From: Solirubrobacterales bacterium
GTDB lineage: Bacteria > Actinomycetota > Thermoleophilia > Solirubrobacterales > Solirubrobacteraceae
Direction: 5' to 3'
Assembly: GCA_003132505.1 (NCBI GenBank)
Contig: PKXY01000007.1
Coordinates: 79,856-143,855 of the forward strand
DNA: 64,000 nucleotides
Positions 30,801 through 39,485 of this stretch are shown here, in pieces. The notes under the pieces are model-generated. The model was not told where the DNA came from and made no database searches. It saw only the letters and a list, made by a program, of their open reading frames with translations. Every line of letters starts with the position of its first letter. The stretch's first letter is position 1. Both the position numbers and the translations under genes were made by a program.

Positions 30801-32004
30801 TGCCGTGCCCGTCGAAGCTTGGGATGCGTAGCTCGACGCGGAACCCGTGCGGCGTTGGCGCCGCGAGCAGGCTGCCGCCGAGCAGCTCCGCGCGTTCACG
30901 CATTCCGACGAGCCCGTAGCCGCCGCCCGTCTCGCTCGCCGGCGCAAGATGTGGTGTCGGCGCCGCCGCCCGGTCCTCCACGACGAGCACCGTCGCGTCG
31001 TCGTGGTAGTCGAGTCTGACGTCGACTGCGTCTGGCACCGCGTGGCGGCGCACGTTGGTCAGCGCCTCCTGGGCGGTGCGGTACACGGCGAGGCGTGCGT
31101 CAGGCGGCAGGTCGCGCGGCTTGCCGCTCACCTCGAGTGAGACCGGTAGGGCGCTCTGTTCGCTGAATCCGTCCACCAGCGCCGCCAGTCGGTCCGGCCC
31201 GGGCATCTCATCGCCACGCGCCGCGGCAACCGCCTGGCGTGCCTCGTCGAGGCCGCTGGCCGCCAGGTGGTGGGCGGTGTCGAGCGCACGAGCGAGCTCA
31301 CGGTCGACGTCCTTTTCATGGGCTAGCAGGCGCGTGCTCTCCAGGTGAAGCGCCAGCGCCGATAGCGAGTGCGCGAGCACGTCGTGCAGCTCGCGCGCGA
31401 TCCGCCCGCGCTCGGCTGCCACCTGCGCGCGCGCCTCGGCGACCGATGAGAGCTCGAGCGCCTCGTGCTGCGCGCGCACGTGCCGTAAGAGTCTCAGCAC
31501 GAGGAACCACGGCAGCGTTCCGAGGATCAGCAGCGAGGCGGTTGCCGGCAGCGCGTCTTTGATACCGGCGACGATGAGCAGGGCGCCGTCTGCGATCGCG
31601 AGCGTGACGGGGCCTGAGACGCGTCCGAATCGGAGGGCTGCCACGACGGCCACGAAGTAGGGGCCGGTCTGCCACGACGCGTTGTGCTGCAGCAGGTCAT
31701 CGGCCACCGATGCGGCGGTCATTGCCATGACGAGGAGGAACATCTCTGGCTCGCCGATCCGCTTCGAGGGGCTGCTCGCCGCGATGAAGCCTCCCCCGAC
31801 GGTTACGACGAAGCCGACCGTCGCGATCAGGACCGCCAGGCCGGTTCCGTGCAGTCCCGGGTGCGGGCTCGTCGTCAGGGCCTTCAGCACTGCCGCCGCG
31901 ATGACGACCGAGGCGATCGCGCGCAGCGTCACGACCTCGCGCATCGACGCGATCGGGTGCGTGGATCCGCCGTTGCGATACCAGGTCTTCAGTGCACTAA
32001 GCAT
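30790..32004 (-). CDS. DesK/NarX-type sensor histidine kinase
   Basis: A 404-residue membrane kinase. About five or six helices fill residues 30-175 with little extracellular sequence, so it probably senses within the membrane. The HisKA_3 box is GRIARELHDVLAHSLSALAL (His207), and the ATPase region contains QEALTNVRRHA and GYGLVGMRERAELLGG. It is transcribed with the response regulator and divergently from the peptide and ABC genes. The layout resembles LiaFSR/DesKR-style envelope or antimicrobial sensing. Confidence 0.92.
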   Translation of the reverse strand: MLSALKTWYRNGGSTHPIASMREVVTLRAIASVVIAAAVLKALTTSPHPGLHGTGLAVLIATVGFVVTVGGGFIAASSPSKRIGEPEMFLLVMAMTAASVADDLLQHNASWQTGPYFVAVVAALRFGRVSGPVTLAIADGALLIVAGIKDALPATASLLILGTLPWFLVLRLLRHVRAQHEALELSSVAEARAQVAAERGRIARELHDVLAHSLSALALHLESTRLLAHEKDVDRELARALDTAHHLAASGLDEARQAVAAARGDEMPGPDRLAALVDGFSEQSALPVSLEVSGKPRDLPPDARLAVYRTAQEALTNVRRHAVPDAVDVRLDYHDDATVLVVEDRAAAPTPHLAPASETGGGYGLVGMRERAELLGGSLLAAPTPHGFRVELRIPSFDGHGSGS

Positions 32005-32015
32005 CCCGCCGGGAA

Positions 32016-32137
32016 AGGGTACGGCCCGCGTGCACGGCTGTCATCGGCTCTCGGGTGGCCTGCCCGTCTCCACCCACGGGTGGAGACACAAGTTCGACCC
32101 GTGCGCCGATGACAACGCGAGTGCGTCTGCCTAGGCT
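32016..32137. promoter_or_regulatory. Mirror-image divergent promoters in a nested dyad operator
   Basis: The outer arms TGTCATCGGC (32039-32048) and GCCGATGACA (32105-32114) are perfect complements; extending them gives about 17 of 20 matches. An inner perfect 10-2-10 inverted repeat lies at 32066-32087 (arms GTCTCCACCC and GGGTGGAGAC). Rightward: -35 ATGACA (32109-32114), 17-base spacer, -10 TAGGCT (32132-32137). Leftward: -35 ATGACA (complement of 32039-32044), 17-base spacer, -10 TACCCT (complement of 32016-32021). Both -35 boxes are part of the outer arms, so one bound regulator could control both transcripts. The leftward transcript would have almost no leader. Confidence 0.7.
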
Positions 32138-32168
32138 GCCGAGAGTCCCCAAGACGAAGGAGAACACA

Positions 32169-32246
32169 ATGATCCTCATCCCCCTCTTTGCCTACCTGAT
32201 GCGTGCCTGGCGCCGTCGCCGCGCCAGTCGCGTAGCGGCTGCCTAA
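32169..32246 (+). CDS. 25-residue hydrophobic/basic peptide ahead of an ABC transporter
   Basis: ATG at 32169 follows an ideal AAGGAG ribosome site (32157-32162). The product starts MILIPLFAYLMRAW, a short hydrophobic helix, then RRRRAS and a small tail. It is the first reading frame of the transcript from the 32109/32132 promoter and ends 41 bases before the ATPase gene. It could be a membrane micropeptide partner of the transporter, its substrate or a leader peptide. The sequence does not decide among these. Confidence 0.6.
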   Translation: MILIPLFAYLMRAWRRRRASRVAAA

Positions 32247-32287
32247 ATGACGACACTCGTCGCGGCCCGTCGAGATCAAGGAGTGAC

Positions 32288-33022
32288 ATGAACACTCAAA
32301 CACCAGCCGCACACACCGTCGCGCTTACGAAGGCCTATGGCGCTGGCGAGACGGCGGTGCGCGCGCTCGACGGCATCGACGTCGCGTTCGAGCGCGGTCG
32401 CTTCACAGCTGTTATGGGCCCTTCGGGCAGCGGCAAGTCGACGCTGATGCACTGCATGGCGGGGCTCGACGCGCCGAGTGCGGGGCAGACCTACATCGGC
32501 GAGCGCGAGCTCGGTCAGCTCGATGACTCTGAGCTGACCGAGCTGCGCCGCGACCAGATCGGCTTCGTCTTCCAGGCCTTCAACCTCGTGCCCACGCTGA
32601 GCGCGGGCGAGAACATCACGCTGCCTTTGAATCTCGCCGGTCGGAGCGTCGATCGTGAGTGGTTCGACTATCTCGTCGGCGCGCTGCGCATCGCCGACCG
32701 CCTCTCGCACCGTCCGAGCGAGCTCTCCGGCGGCCAGCAACAGCGCACTGCCTGCGCGCGCGCACTGATGTCTCGGCCTGAGCTGCTCTTTGCGGACGAG
32801 CCGACTGGCAATCTTGACTCGAACGCCTCCGCCGAGGTGCTCGAGTTCCTGCGGCGCTCGGTTGACGAGCACAGGCAGTCGATCGTCATGGTCACGCACG
32901 ATCCGCGCGCCGCCGCCCACGCCGACCGCGTGGTGTTCCTCGCCGACGGGAGGGTCGTCGGCGAGCTCGCCTCGCCGACAGCGGATTCGGTGCTCGAGCA
33001 AATGCGGAAGCTGGGTAGCTGA
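32288..33022 (+). CDS. MacB/LolD-type ABC transporter ATPase
   Basis: A 244-residue ABC ATPase. Walker A GPSGSGKST, Q-loop FVFQAFNLVPTLSAGENITLPL, signature LSGGQQQRTACARAL, Walker B LLFADEPTGNLD and H-loop MVTHDPRAAAHADRV are intact. The start ATG follows AAGGAGTGAC. This branch powers FtsX-type permeases, and such a permease (frameshifted) starts two bases after its stop. Control by the divergent two-component system is likely. Confidence 0.93.
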   Translation: MNTQTPAAHTVALTKAYGAGETAVRALDGIDVAFERGRFTAVMGPSGSGKSTLMHCMAGLDAPSAGQTYIGERELGQLDDSELTELRRDQIGFVFQAFNLVPTLSAGENITLPLNLAGRSVDREWFDYLVGALRIADRLSHRPSELSGGQQQRTACARALMSRPELLFADEPTGNLDSNASAEVLEFLRRSVDEHRQSIVMVTHDPRAAAHADRVVFLADGRVVGELASPTADSVLEQMRKLGS

Positions 33023-33023
33023 G

Positions 33024-35556
33024 ATGCGCGCCATCACGCTCAAAGGCGTGCTCGCACGCAAGCTGCGCCTCACCCTCACGGCGCTCTCGATCGTGCTGGG
33101 GGTGACCTTCGTAACCGGCACGCTGATCCTAGGCGACACGCTCAATCGCACGTTCGACAACCTGATCGGCACCGTCTACCAGCACGTCAGCTTCGAGGTT
33201 CGTGGCGACGCGAAGCTCGTCAGCACCACCAACGCGGCCGCGGCTGGTGTCGACAGCACCGCGTTTCGCAGGCCCGTCCCACACTGTCCTGACGGCGGTT
33301 CGCCAGGTGCCCGGCGTCGCGTTCGCCTACGGATCCGTCGGTGGCTACGCCCAGTTCGTTGACCACGCCGGCAACGCGATCGGCAACGCGCGCAGCGCCG
33401 AGGGGTTCTCGTTCGACCCAAACCCGAACCTCTCAGCCGTTCACATCGTCGCGGGCCACGCGCCGGTCGGTCCGCACCAGGTCTTGATGGATCTCGGCAC
33501 GGCGCACAAGCACCACTTCGCGACCGGCCAGCAGGTCCGCGTGCTGCTTCCCGGTAAGCCGGAGACCTTCACGATCTCCGGGCTCGTCAAGTTCGGCAGC
33601 GCCGACAACCTCGCTGGGATCTCGCTCGCCGCCTTCTCACTGCCAGTTGCCCAGCAGCTCTTCAACTCGCGCGAGTACTACGACACGATCAACGTGCTCG
33701 CCAAGCACGGCGTCGACAACGTCGCGCTGCAGCGGGCGATCGCGCGCGTCCTGCCGCCCGGCGTTCAGGTCGTGAGCGGCCAGGAGATCGCGAGCGAGTA
33801 CTCGAACGCCATCAGCAGCGCGCTCTCGTTCATCACGACGGCGCTGCTCATCTTCGCCTTCATCGCCCTGTTCGTCGGTGCGTTCACGATCTTCAACACC
33901 TTCTCGATCACGGTCGGTCAGCGCACGCGCGAGCTCGCCCTGCTGCGCGTCGTCGGCGCGAGCCGCCGCCAGGTCTTCCGTTCGGTGCTCGCCGAGGCCG
34001 CCGTGACGGGGCTGGTCGCATCGCTGATCGGCATCGGGCTTGGCGTGCTCGCCGCGCTCGGGCTCAAGGCGTTGCTCGGGGCCTTTGGCATCACCCTGCC
34101 CTCCTCGCCGCTCGTCTTCGAGGCGCGCACGCCGATCGTCGCGCTCGTGGTGGGTGTCGGCGTGACGGTCGTGGCGGCGATCGCGCCGGCGCGGCGCGCC
34201 GTCAAGATCCCCCCGGTCGCGGCGCTTGTCGCACAGCTCGAGGACCAGCGCGATTCGCTGCGCCGACGCATCGGCCTAGGCAGCGGCGTCGGCATCGTCG
34301 GCCTCATCTGCCTGCTCGTAGGCTTGACCGAGCCCTCGATCGGCCTCGTCGGGCTTGGCACGCTGGCGCTGTTCGTCGCGACCGCGATGCTGATGCCGAT
34401 CGTCGCCCGCCCGGCCGCTGGGGTGCTCGGGCGCCCGCTGGCAGCGCTGCGCGGAATGCCGGGCCGCCTCGGCCGCGAGAACTCGATGCGCAGCCCCCGC
34501 CGCACGGCTCAGACAGCCTCCGCGCTGATGGTCGGGATGGCGCTCGTCTCGACGATCGCCGTGCTCGGCTCATCGCTTGGCAGATCGGCGACGAGCGAGG
34601 TCAATCGCGCCGTTGCCGCCGACTATCTCGTGACCTCGGGCAGCGTCAGCCGTGAGGTCGCGCCGACGATCGCGAAGCTTCCCGGAGTCGAGACGGTCTC
34701 GACCGTCTACGAGGGCCAGTTCGACTTCAAGGGCTCGCTCTCGAGCCTGCACGCGATCTCGCCGGTGCACCTGTCGCGCACGCTCACCTTGCAGCTGACC
34801 GCCGGGACGGCGGCCCCAGCGCTCGCCGCCGAAGAGCTTCTGATTGACAGCGAGACCGCCAGCTCGAACGCCCTACACGTCGGGTCGGTGGTTCCCGTCG
34901 ACTTCGCGCAGACCGGCCCGACGCAGATGCGGATCGGCGGGATCTACATGCAGAACCCGCTCGTCGGCAGCTTCGTCATCTCCGACAAGCTCTTCGTCTC
35001 GCACTTCGACAACCCGCTACCGGTTGCCGACCTCGTGCGCACCACCACGGGCGCCACCGGCGTCGACCGCGAGCTGAACCGCGCGCTCGCGCCCTACGCG
35101 AACCTTACGATCCAGTCGCGCTCGCAGTTCGAGCAGAAGTCCCAGTCCCAGGTCAACCAGCTGCTCGGCCTGATCTACGTGCTGCTCGCGCTCGCGATCG
35201 TGATCGCCCTGATCGGGATCGTCAACACGCTGATGCTCTCGGTCTTCGAGCGCACGCGCGAGATCGGCCTGCTGCGCGCGGTCGGGATGAAGCGCCGCCA
35301 GGTGAAGTCGATGATCCGCTCCGAGGCCGTCATCATCGCCCTGCTCGGCGCCGTCGTGGGCATCGTCATCGGCACCGGTCTCGGAGTCGCGCTGAGCTGG
35401 TCGCTACGCAACAACGGCGTCACCGTCATCTCCGTCCCGCTCGGCAGCTTGATCCTGTTCCTCGTCCTCGCGGCGCTGCTCGGCTTGGCGGCCGCGAACT
35501 GGCCCGCGCGGCGCGCCGCCAACCTCGACGTGCTGGCCGCTATCGCGACCGAATGA
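33024..35556 (+). pseudogene. MacB-like ABC permease with an internal frameshift
   Basis: Residues from ATG 33024 read MRAITLKGVLARKLRLTLTA and continue as a normal FtsX-family N-terminus to AFRRPVP near 33279. The homologous continuation (TVLTAVRQVPGVAFAYGSV) is then in the next frame and runs unbroken to 35556. One extra base, or two missing, between about 33270 and 33290 explains this. The remainder has the duplicated FtsX core (IFNTFSITVGQRTRELALLRVVGAS and VNTLMLSVFERTREIGLLRAVGM) with about eight helices in total and two extracytoplasmic domains. No slippery heptamer is obvious. It may be a true mutation inactivating the exporter or a base-call error; the reading frame is otherwise fully conserved in style. 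Confidence 0.8.
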
Positions 35557-35660
35557 GCTGCCTACGCGGGCGTGGGCTGTGCGCGTTCAGCCCGATCTCG
35601 CCGCGCACCGCGACGCTCCCTCATCGCGTTAAATCCGACCTCGAACGATAGGAGACCGAA

Positions 35661-35834
35661 ATGAGAACTTCACGCTACTGGCCGTTAATCCTCGTCGCGG
35701 TGGGCGTCGCCCTAATTATTTTTGCCCTTATCGTCACCTCGGCGTCGAGGCTCGTCTTGGTCGTCGGTGGGGTAGCGATCGTGTCGGGCGTCGTTAGAGG
35801 GATCGCTCGCGCGAGGCATGAAGAGCCTAAATGA
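35661..35834 (+). CDS. 57-residue two-helix membrane protein
   Basis: ATG at 35661 follows a GGAG box. The product has a basic start (MRTSRYW), two hydrophobic segments (PLILVAVGVALIIFALIV and LVLVVGGVAIVSGVV) and a basic/acidic tail. It ends the transcript of the MacB-like operon or has its own promoter in the 104-base gap. The family is unrecognised; its size and shape echo the 61-residue protein at 29771. Confidence 0.55.
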   Translation: MRTSRYWPLILVAVGVALIIFALIVTSASRLVLVVGGVAIVSGVVRGIARARHEEPK

Positions 35835-36282
35835 AGGCTCTCGTTTACGCCTGTGCTGGCGAGCGTGGCTGGGACATGGCGATACGCTCGTGGTGCGTTC
35901 GACGCGAGCGGCCGATCGTTCGCGCCGGACGACCACGCACGTGCTGCTCGCTCCGACCGACTGAGCGACCAGCGCACTCACGAAGCGATCCAAGAGCGAC
36001 AGCCCGATGACGTCCAAGCTGGCTTTGCGCTCCGGACGAACTGCGATCGTGTCGCGACAAGGCCACCGGACGCCGCTCGCGCCGGCCGAAGCAGAAGCGC
36101 TCGCATCGTTGACGGTCTGACCTGCAGGTCGTCCAACTCAGGCGTCTCGCTCGCTCCGAACGGGCGCCTGGTTTCCGCGCAACGCAGGTTTGAGCATCCG
36201 GTTCGTAAGAGACGCGTCGTGTGCCGGAAGCAGGTGTTGGGACCGGCGATTCTGGGTGGCAAGCCGCTCGCGGAACGGGGCT
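35835..36282. other. Stretch without a supported gene
   Basis: Open frames on both strands here are Arg/Ser/Pro-rich with no ribosome site or known motif. Base composition is lower in GC than the surroundings in places. I see neither an RNA gene nor a clear mobile element remnant. Confidence 0.35.
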
Positions 36283-36903
36283 TTAAGCACCGGTCACGCA
36301 TGTTGCTCGGTCGAAGATCGTGACTGCTTCGCGGGCGTATTGGTCGACGTCGAACGCTGGGTTGGCCAGTCGGCCGAGCGCCGCGTCAATGACCGCCCGG
36401 ATCGCGATCGCCATCGCATTCGGATCGAAGTCGGTTCGGAAATCGCCGGCGGTCTGGAAGCGCGTGAGCAGCTCGGCGAGGATGTGGACGCCCGCGTCGG
36501 GGTTGCCAGTGAATGGGCTCTTGGCGCCGGCGATCGTCGCGCGTACGATCTCTAGGAGGGCGTTGAGCTGATTGGGGTTGTCGCGCATGAACTCGAGGTT
36601 GGACTCGATGTAGGCGCGCAGCATGTCTGGGCCGGTTGTTTGCGCTTCGATGCGAGGCTGCATGTAGGCCCTCGCTTGTTGGAGCACCTGGCTGACGATC
36701 TCGGCGATCAGGTCGTCTTTGCCGGCGAAGTGGTAGCTGATCACGCCCTTGCTGATACTGAGCCGTAGCGCGATACGCGAGAGCGAGGCGTTCTTGTAGC
36801 CAACTTCGGCGACGGTCTCGATCGCAGCCTCAACGATCTGCGCCCGTCTGGCGCTACTCACAAACGAGCGGTCATCGCCCGTGTTCTTTGACCGCACGGC
36901 CAA
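36283..36903 (-). CDS. TetR family transcriptional regulator
   Basis: A 206-residue regulator. The N-terminal HTH reads RRAQIVEAAIETVAEVGYKNASLSRIALRLSISKGVISYHFAGKDDL, typical of TetR. The C-terminal ligand domain is all-helical and not assignable. The start is TTG 36903, or GTG 36897. It diverges from an ABC-2 exporter and probably represses it; a dyad overlaps its own start codon. Confidence 0.92.
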   Translation of the reverse strand: MAVRSKNTGDDRSFVSSARRAQIVEAAIETVAEVGYKNASLSRIALRLSISKGVISYHFAGKDDLIAEIVSQVLQQARAYMQPRIEAQTTGPDMLRAYIESNLEFMRDNPNQLNALLEIVRATIAGAKSPFTGNPDAGVHILAELLTRFQTAGDFRTDFDPNAMAIAIRAVIDAALGRLANPAFDVDQYAREAVTIFDRATCVTGA

Positions 36904-36904
36904 A
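36887..36904. promoter_or_regulatory. Candidate TetR operator
   Basis: TTTGACCG-CA-CGGCCAAA (36887-36904) is an inverted repeat with one mismatch per arm, overlapping the TetR start codon. A second related pair, GGTTTTG (36922-36928) with GGCCAAACC (36938-36946), lies just upstream of a TAGCGT -10-like box (36952-36957) for the exporter. Shared TTTG/CAAA half-sites suggest one protein binds both. Assignment is inferred from position. Confidence 0.45.
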
Positions 36905-36982
36905 AATTAGCACGCCACGCAGGTTTTGTGTCCGGGTGGCCAAACCATTGCTAGCGTTGGCGAAGTGAGTTCGGGGCAGTCT

Positions 36983-37981
36983 ATGACAGGCGCACCGGAG
37001 AAGCGATCCCGCTCCGCGGCCAGCTCGCTCGCCCCAGCGCCGGGCGATCATGCGCTTACGGTTGAGCGTCTGAGTAAGCGCTTCGGCGACCGTGCTGCTT
37101 TTGAGGACGTTTCATTTGAGGTCGGCTACGGCGAGGTGTTCGGCTTCCTGGGTCCGAACGGGGCGGGCAAGACCACGACCGTGCGCACGTTGGGCACGCT
37201 GATCGCCCCCAGCTCCGGGACGGCGACGGTCGCCGGGATTCAGCTGACCGCGGACAACGGCCCGTCGATCCGTGCGCGGATCTCGATCATGCCGGAGTCA
37301 CCGGGCCTGTATCTGCGCCTGACGGTGATGGAGAATCTGCAGTGCTTCGCCGGGCTCTACGAGCTCGACGATGTCCGTGGACGGATCGAGCGTGCGCTGC
37401 GGTCGGTCAACCTTCTCGACCGCGCGGGAGACCCGTGCGGCTCGCTCTCGAAAGGCTTGCGCCAGCGGGTCGCGCTCGCGCGGGCGCTGCTCAACGATCC
37501 GGCGGTTCTGTTCCTTGACGAGCCGACTTCGGGCCTCGATCCCGTGGCGACGCGCGAGGTCCACGATCTGATCGGCTCGCTTCGCGAGTGCGGGGTCACG
37601 ATCTTCCTCACCACGCACCGGCTTGAGGAGGCCGAACGGCTGTGCGATCGGGTGGCCATCCTGAGTACGACGTTGCGACTGATCGGCCGGCCCGACGAGC
37701 TACGTCAGCGGCTGTTCAGGCGCTCTCTGGACGTGCGGGTCCGTGCGCCGCTCGAGGACCTCAAGGTCGTGCTCGGCGCTCTGCCCGAGGTCGAAGGATG
37801 GGAGCAGACTGCCTCTGGCTACACGCTGAACGTCTCGGACCCCGACCTCGCAGCTCCAGCCCTCGCGCGAGCACTCGTCGCAGCCGGCGCCGACATCCTC
37901 TCGATCGCCGAGTCGCGCCACTCACTCGAGGACGTCTACCTCGAGCTGCTCGACGAGGACGTCGAGGCGAAGCGACCGTGA
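36983..37981 (+). CDS. ABC-2 exporter ATPase
   Basis: A 332-residue ATPase. Walker A GPNGAGKTT, signature LSKGLRQRVALARAL (the LSKG variant), Walker B VLFLDEPTSGLDP, H-loop FLTTHRLEEAERLCDR, and a C-terminal domain of about 110 residues as in NatA/DrrA exporters. ATG 36983 is used; GTG at 36965 and 36926 are alternative starts. Its stop overlaps the permease GTG by 4 bases. Confidence 0.9.
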   Translation: MTGAPEKRSRSAASSLAPAPGDHALTVERLSKRFGDRAAFEDVSFEVGYGEVFGFLGPNGAGKTTTVRTLGTLIAPSSGTATVAGIQLTADNGPSIRARISIMPESPGLYLRLTVMENLQCFAGLYELDDVRGRIERALRSVNLLDRAGDPCGSLSKGLRQRVALARALLNDPAVLFLDEPTSGLDPVATREVHDLIGSLRECGVTIFLTTHRLEEAERLCDRVAILSTTLRLIGRPDELRQRLFRRSLDVRVRAPLEDLKVVLGALPEVEGWEQTASGYTLNVSDPDLAAPALARALVAAGADILSIAESRHSLEDVYLELLDEDVEAKRP

Positions 37982-38712
37982 GCTTCAGCAGGCGACGCGT
38001 CGCGGCGATCACCGTCAAAGAGCTGCGCGACTACCGGCACAACCGCTTCGTGATCGGCACGATGGCGTTCCTGCCGCTGCTCTTCATCATCCTGCCGATC
38101 GTGCAGCTGCTCATCGCCCCGGCGGTTGCGGCCAGCCCCGAGCTCACCGACCGGGTCGGACTGTCGCTGCTGTACATGCTGGTGATTCCCGCCGTCGTCC
38201 CGTCAACCCTGGCCGCCTATTCCGTGGTCGGAGAACGCGAGCAGGGCACGCTCGAGCCGGTCTTGATCACCCCGATCCGCCCCGAGGAGTTCCTCGTCGG
38301 CAAGGCGCTCGCAGTCGCCGCCCCGACGATCACGATCGCCTACGCGATGTTCGGGATCTTCCTCGCCGCCGCCAAGCTGTTCGCGAGCCCCGTCGTCTCC
38401 TCGGCCGTCTTCGCGGGCTCACACGTTCTGGTCCAGCTGCTGTTCACCCCGTTGCTCGCCGGCTGGTCGATCTGGGTCGGGATCGCGATCTCCGCCCGCT
38501 CGAGCGATATCCGCGCCGCCCAGCAGCTCAGCATCCTCGCCAGCCTGCCCCCGCTCGCGATCATCGCCCTGATGCAGTTCAAAGTCATCACGCCGTCGAC
38601 CGGCCTCGCACTCGCGCTCGCCGTAGCACTACTGATCGTCGACACCCTAGGGTGGCGGGCGGTCGCGGCGATCTTCGACCGCGAACGACTCATCACCGGC
38701 ACACGTGGATGA
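37978..38712 (+). CDS. ABC-2 exporter permease
   Basis: A 244-residue membrane protein from the GTG inside a GTGA overlap. Six hydrophobic segments and the VVGEREQGTLEPVLITPIRPEEFLVGKALA coupling region match ABC-2/NatB-type permeases. The partner ATPase is immediately upstream and a TetR regulator diverges. The substrate is unknown. Confidence 0.88.
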   Translation: MSFSRRRVAAITVKELRDYRHNRFVIGTMAFLPLLFIILPIVQLLIAPAVAASPELTDRVGLSLLYMLVIPAVVPSTLAAYSVVGEREQGTLEPVLITPIRPEEFLVGKALAVAAPTITIAYAMFGIFLAAAKLFASPVVSSAVFAGSHVLVQLLFTPLLAGWSIWVGIAISARSSDIRAAQQLSILASLPPLAIIALMQFKVITPSTGLALALAVALLIVDTLGWRAVAAIFDRERLITGTRG

Positions 38713-38785
38713 CCGTCACCGGCAGGTTGGCGTCCGTCGCCGAGCACCCACAGAGAACGCCCGTCACAACAGGAGGAGATCAGCA

Positions 38786-39091
38786 ATGTCCGCAACGCTG
38801 AAGCTGACGCACAAAACCATCGGCGTGGAGATCCGCCGCGGCCCGTACGACGTAGTGCTCGACGGCGAGCGTGTCGGATCACTCGAGCTGAACGACCCGA
38901 TCGAGACACCGATCGAACCAGGACTTCACACCCTGCACGTCCGCAGTGGCCGGAACTCCAGCCGCACCAAGACCTTCAACGCCGCCGAGGGCGAAACCGT
39001 CGCCTTCCGATGCAGCGGAAAGAGCATCCTGCCGATCTTTCTCCTGTCCTTCGTCGTTCCCAGCCTGGCACTCTCGCTCCATCGCGAGTAG
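38786..39091 (+). CDS. Small PEGA-like protein with C-terminal membrane helix
   Basis: A 101-residue protein with a perfect AGGAGGAG ribosome site at 38771-38778. The body, VEIRRGPYDVVLDGERVGSLELNDPIETPIEPGLHTLHV, reads like a PEGA-type beta-sandwich (PYDVVLDGxxVG, then PGxHxLxV). A membrane helix follows (ILPIFLLSFVVPSLALSL). It lies 73 bases after the ABC-2 permease on the same strand, so it is likely part of the TetR-controlled unit. The role is unknown. Confidence 0.65.
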   Translation: MSATLKLTHKTIGVEIRRGPYDVVLDGERVGSLELNDPIETPIEPGLHTLHVRSGRNSSRTKTFNAAEGETVAFRCSGKSILPIFLLSFVVPSLALSLHRE

Positions 39092-39351
39092 CCGCGGCTC
39101 CCGAGTCAGAGCGCCATCGGACCGCCCGGAGACGCTGGTAACCAATCGTCGGTCTAGTCGCCGACACCGCGTGTCGCGCGGGAGCATGCCGTGCCGGGAG
39201 GAGAGCGAGACCGTTTCGCCGTGATCTCCACTGCCTGCTCCTCGCCACAAGCAGGCGCGTCGCCGGCCGGAGACGAGGCGCATGCAAGGGACGAGCTGCA
39301 GCACTCTGAGCCGCGCCAATCGAGACGCTCGCTTTGCCGGGCGAAAGGAGC

Positions 39352-39408
39352 TGCGTGACTGGAGCCCCACTGCGTGACTGGAGCCCCACTGCGTGACTGG
39401 AGCCCCAC
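39352..39408. repeat. Three exact 19-base tandem repeats
   Basis: The unit TGCGTGACTGGAGCCCCAC occurs three times head to tail (39352-39370, 39371-39389, 39390-39408), followed by degenerate CGTGACTG copies to about 39430. Each unit holds an imperfect palindrome TGGAGCCCCA. There is no gene here. The whole stretch 39092-40125 lacks a supported gene and carries these repeats, the hairpin at 39486 and the right tRNA fragment. Confidence 0.85.
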
Positions 39409-39485
39409 TTCGTGACTGCTCCGGCGTGACTGCGACAACGTGTTGGGCTCGCGCTCCGCGGCGAGTGACCGCCTGCGTTCATCTG

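Noticed and set aside
32276-33172. 298-residue leftward frame over the MacB-like ATPase
   Set aside because: It is antisense to a clear ABC ATPase with all motifs intact and shows no family features.
33260-33295. Programmed ribosomal frameshift in the permease
   Set aside because: No slippery heptamer, internal ribosome-site stimulator or downstream pseudoknot is apparent; mutation or base-call error is simpler.
35845-36323. Overlapping open frames as transposase remnants
   Set aside because: No DDE, HTH or zinc-ribbon pattern could be made out on either strand, and there are no terminal repeats.
39352-39408. CRISPR array
   Set aside because: The repeats are contiguous with no spacers, only 19 bases long, and no cas genes are nearby.
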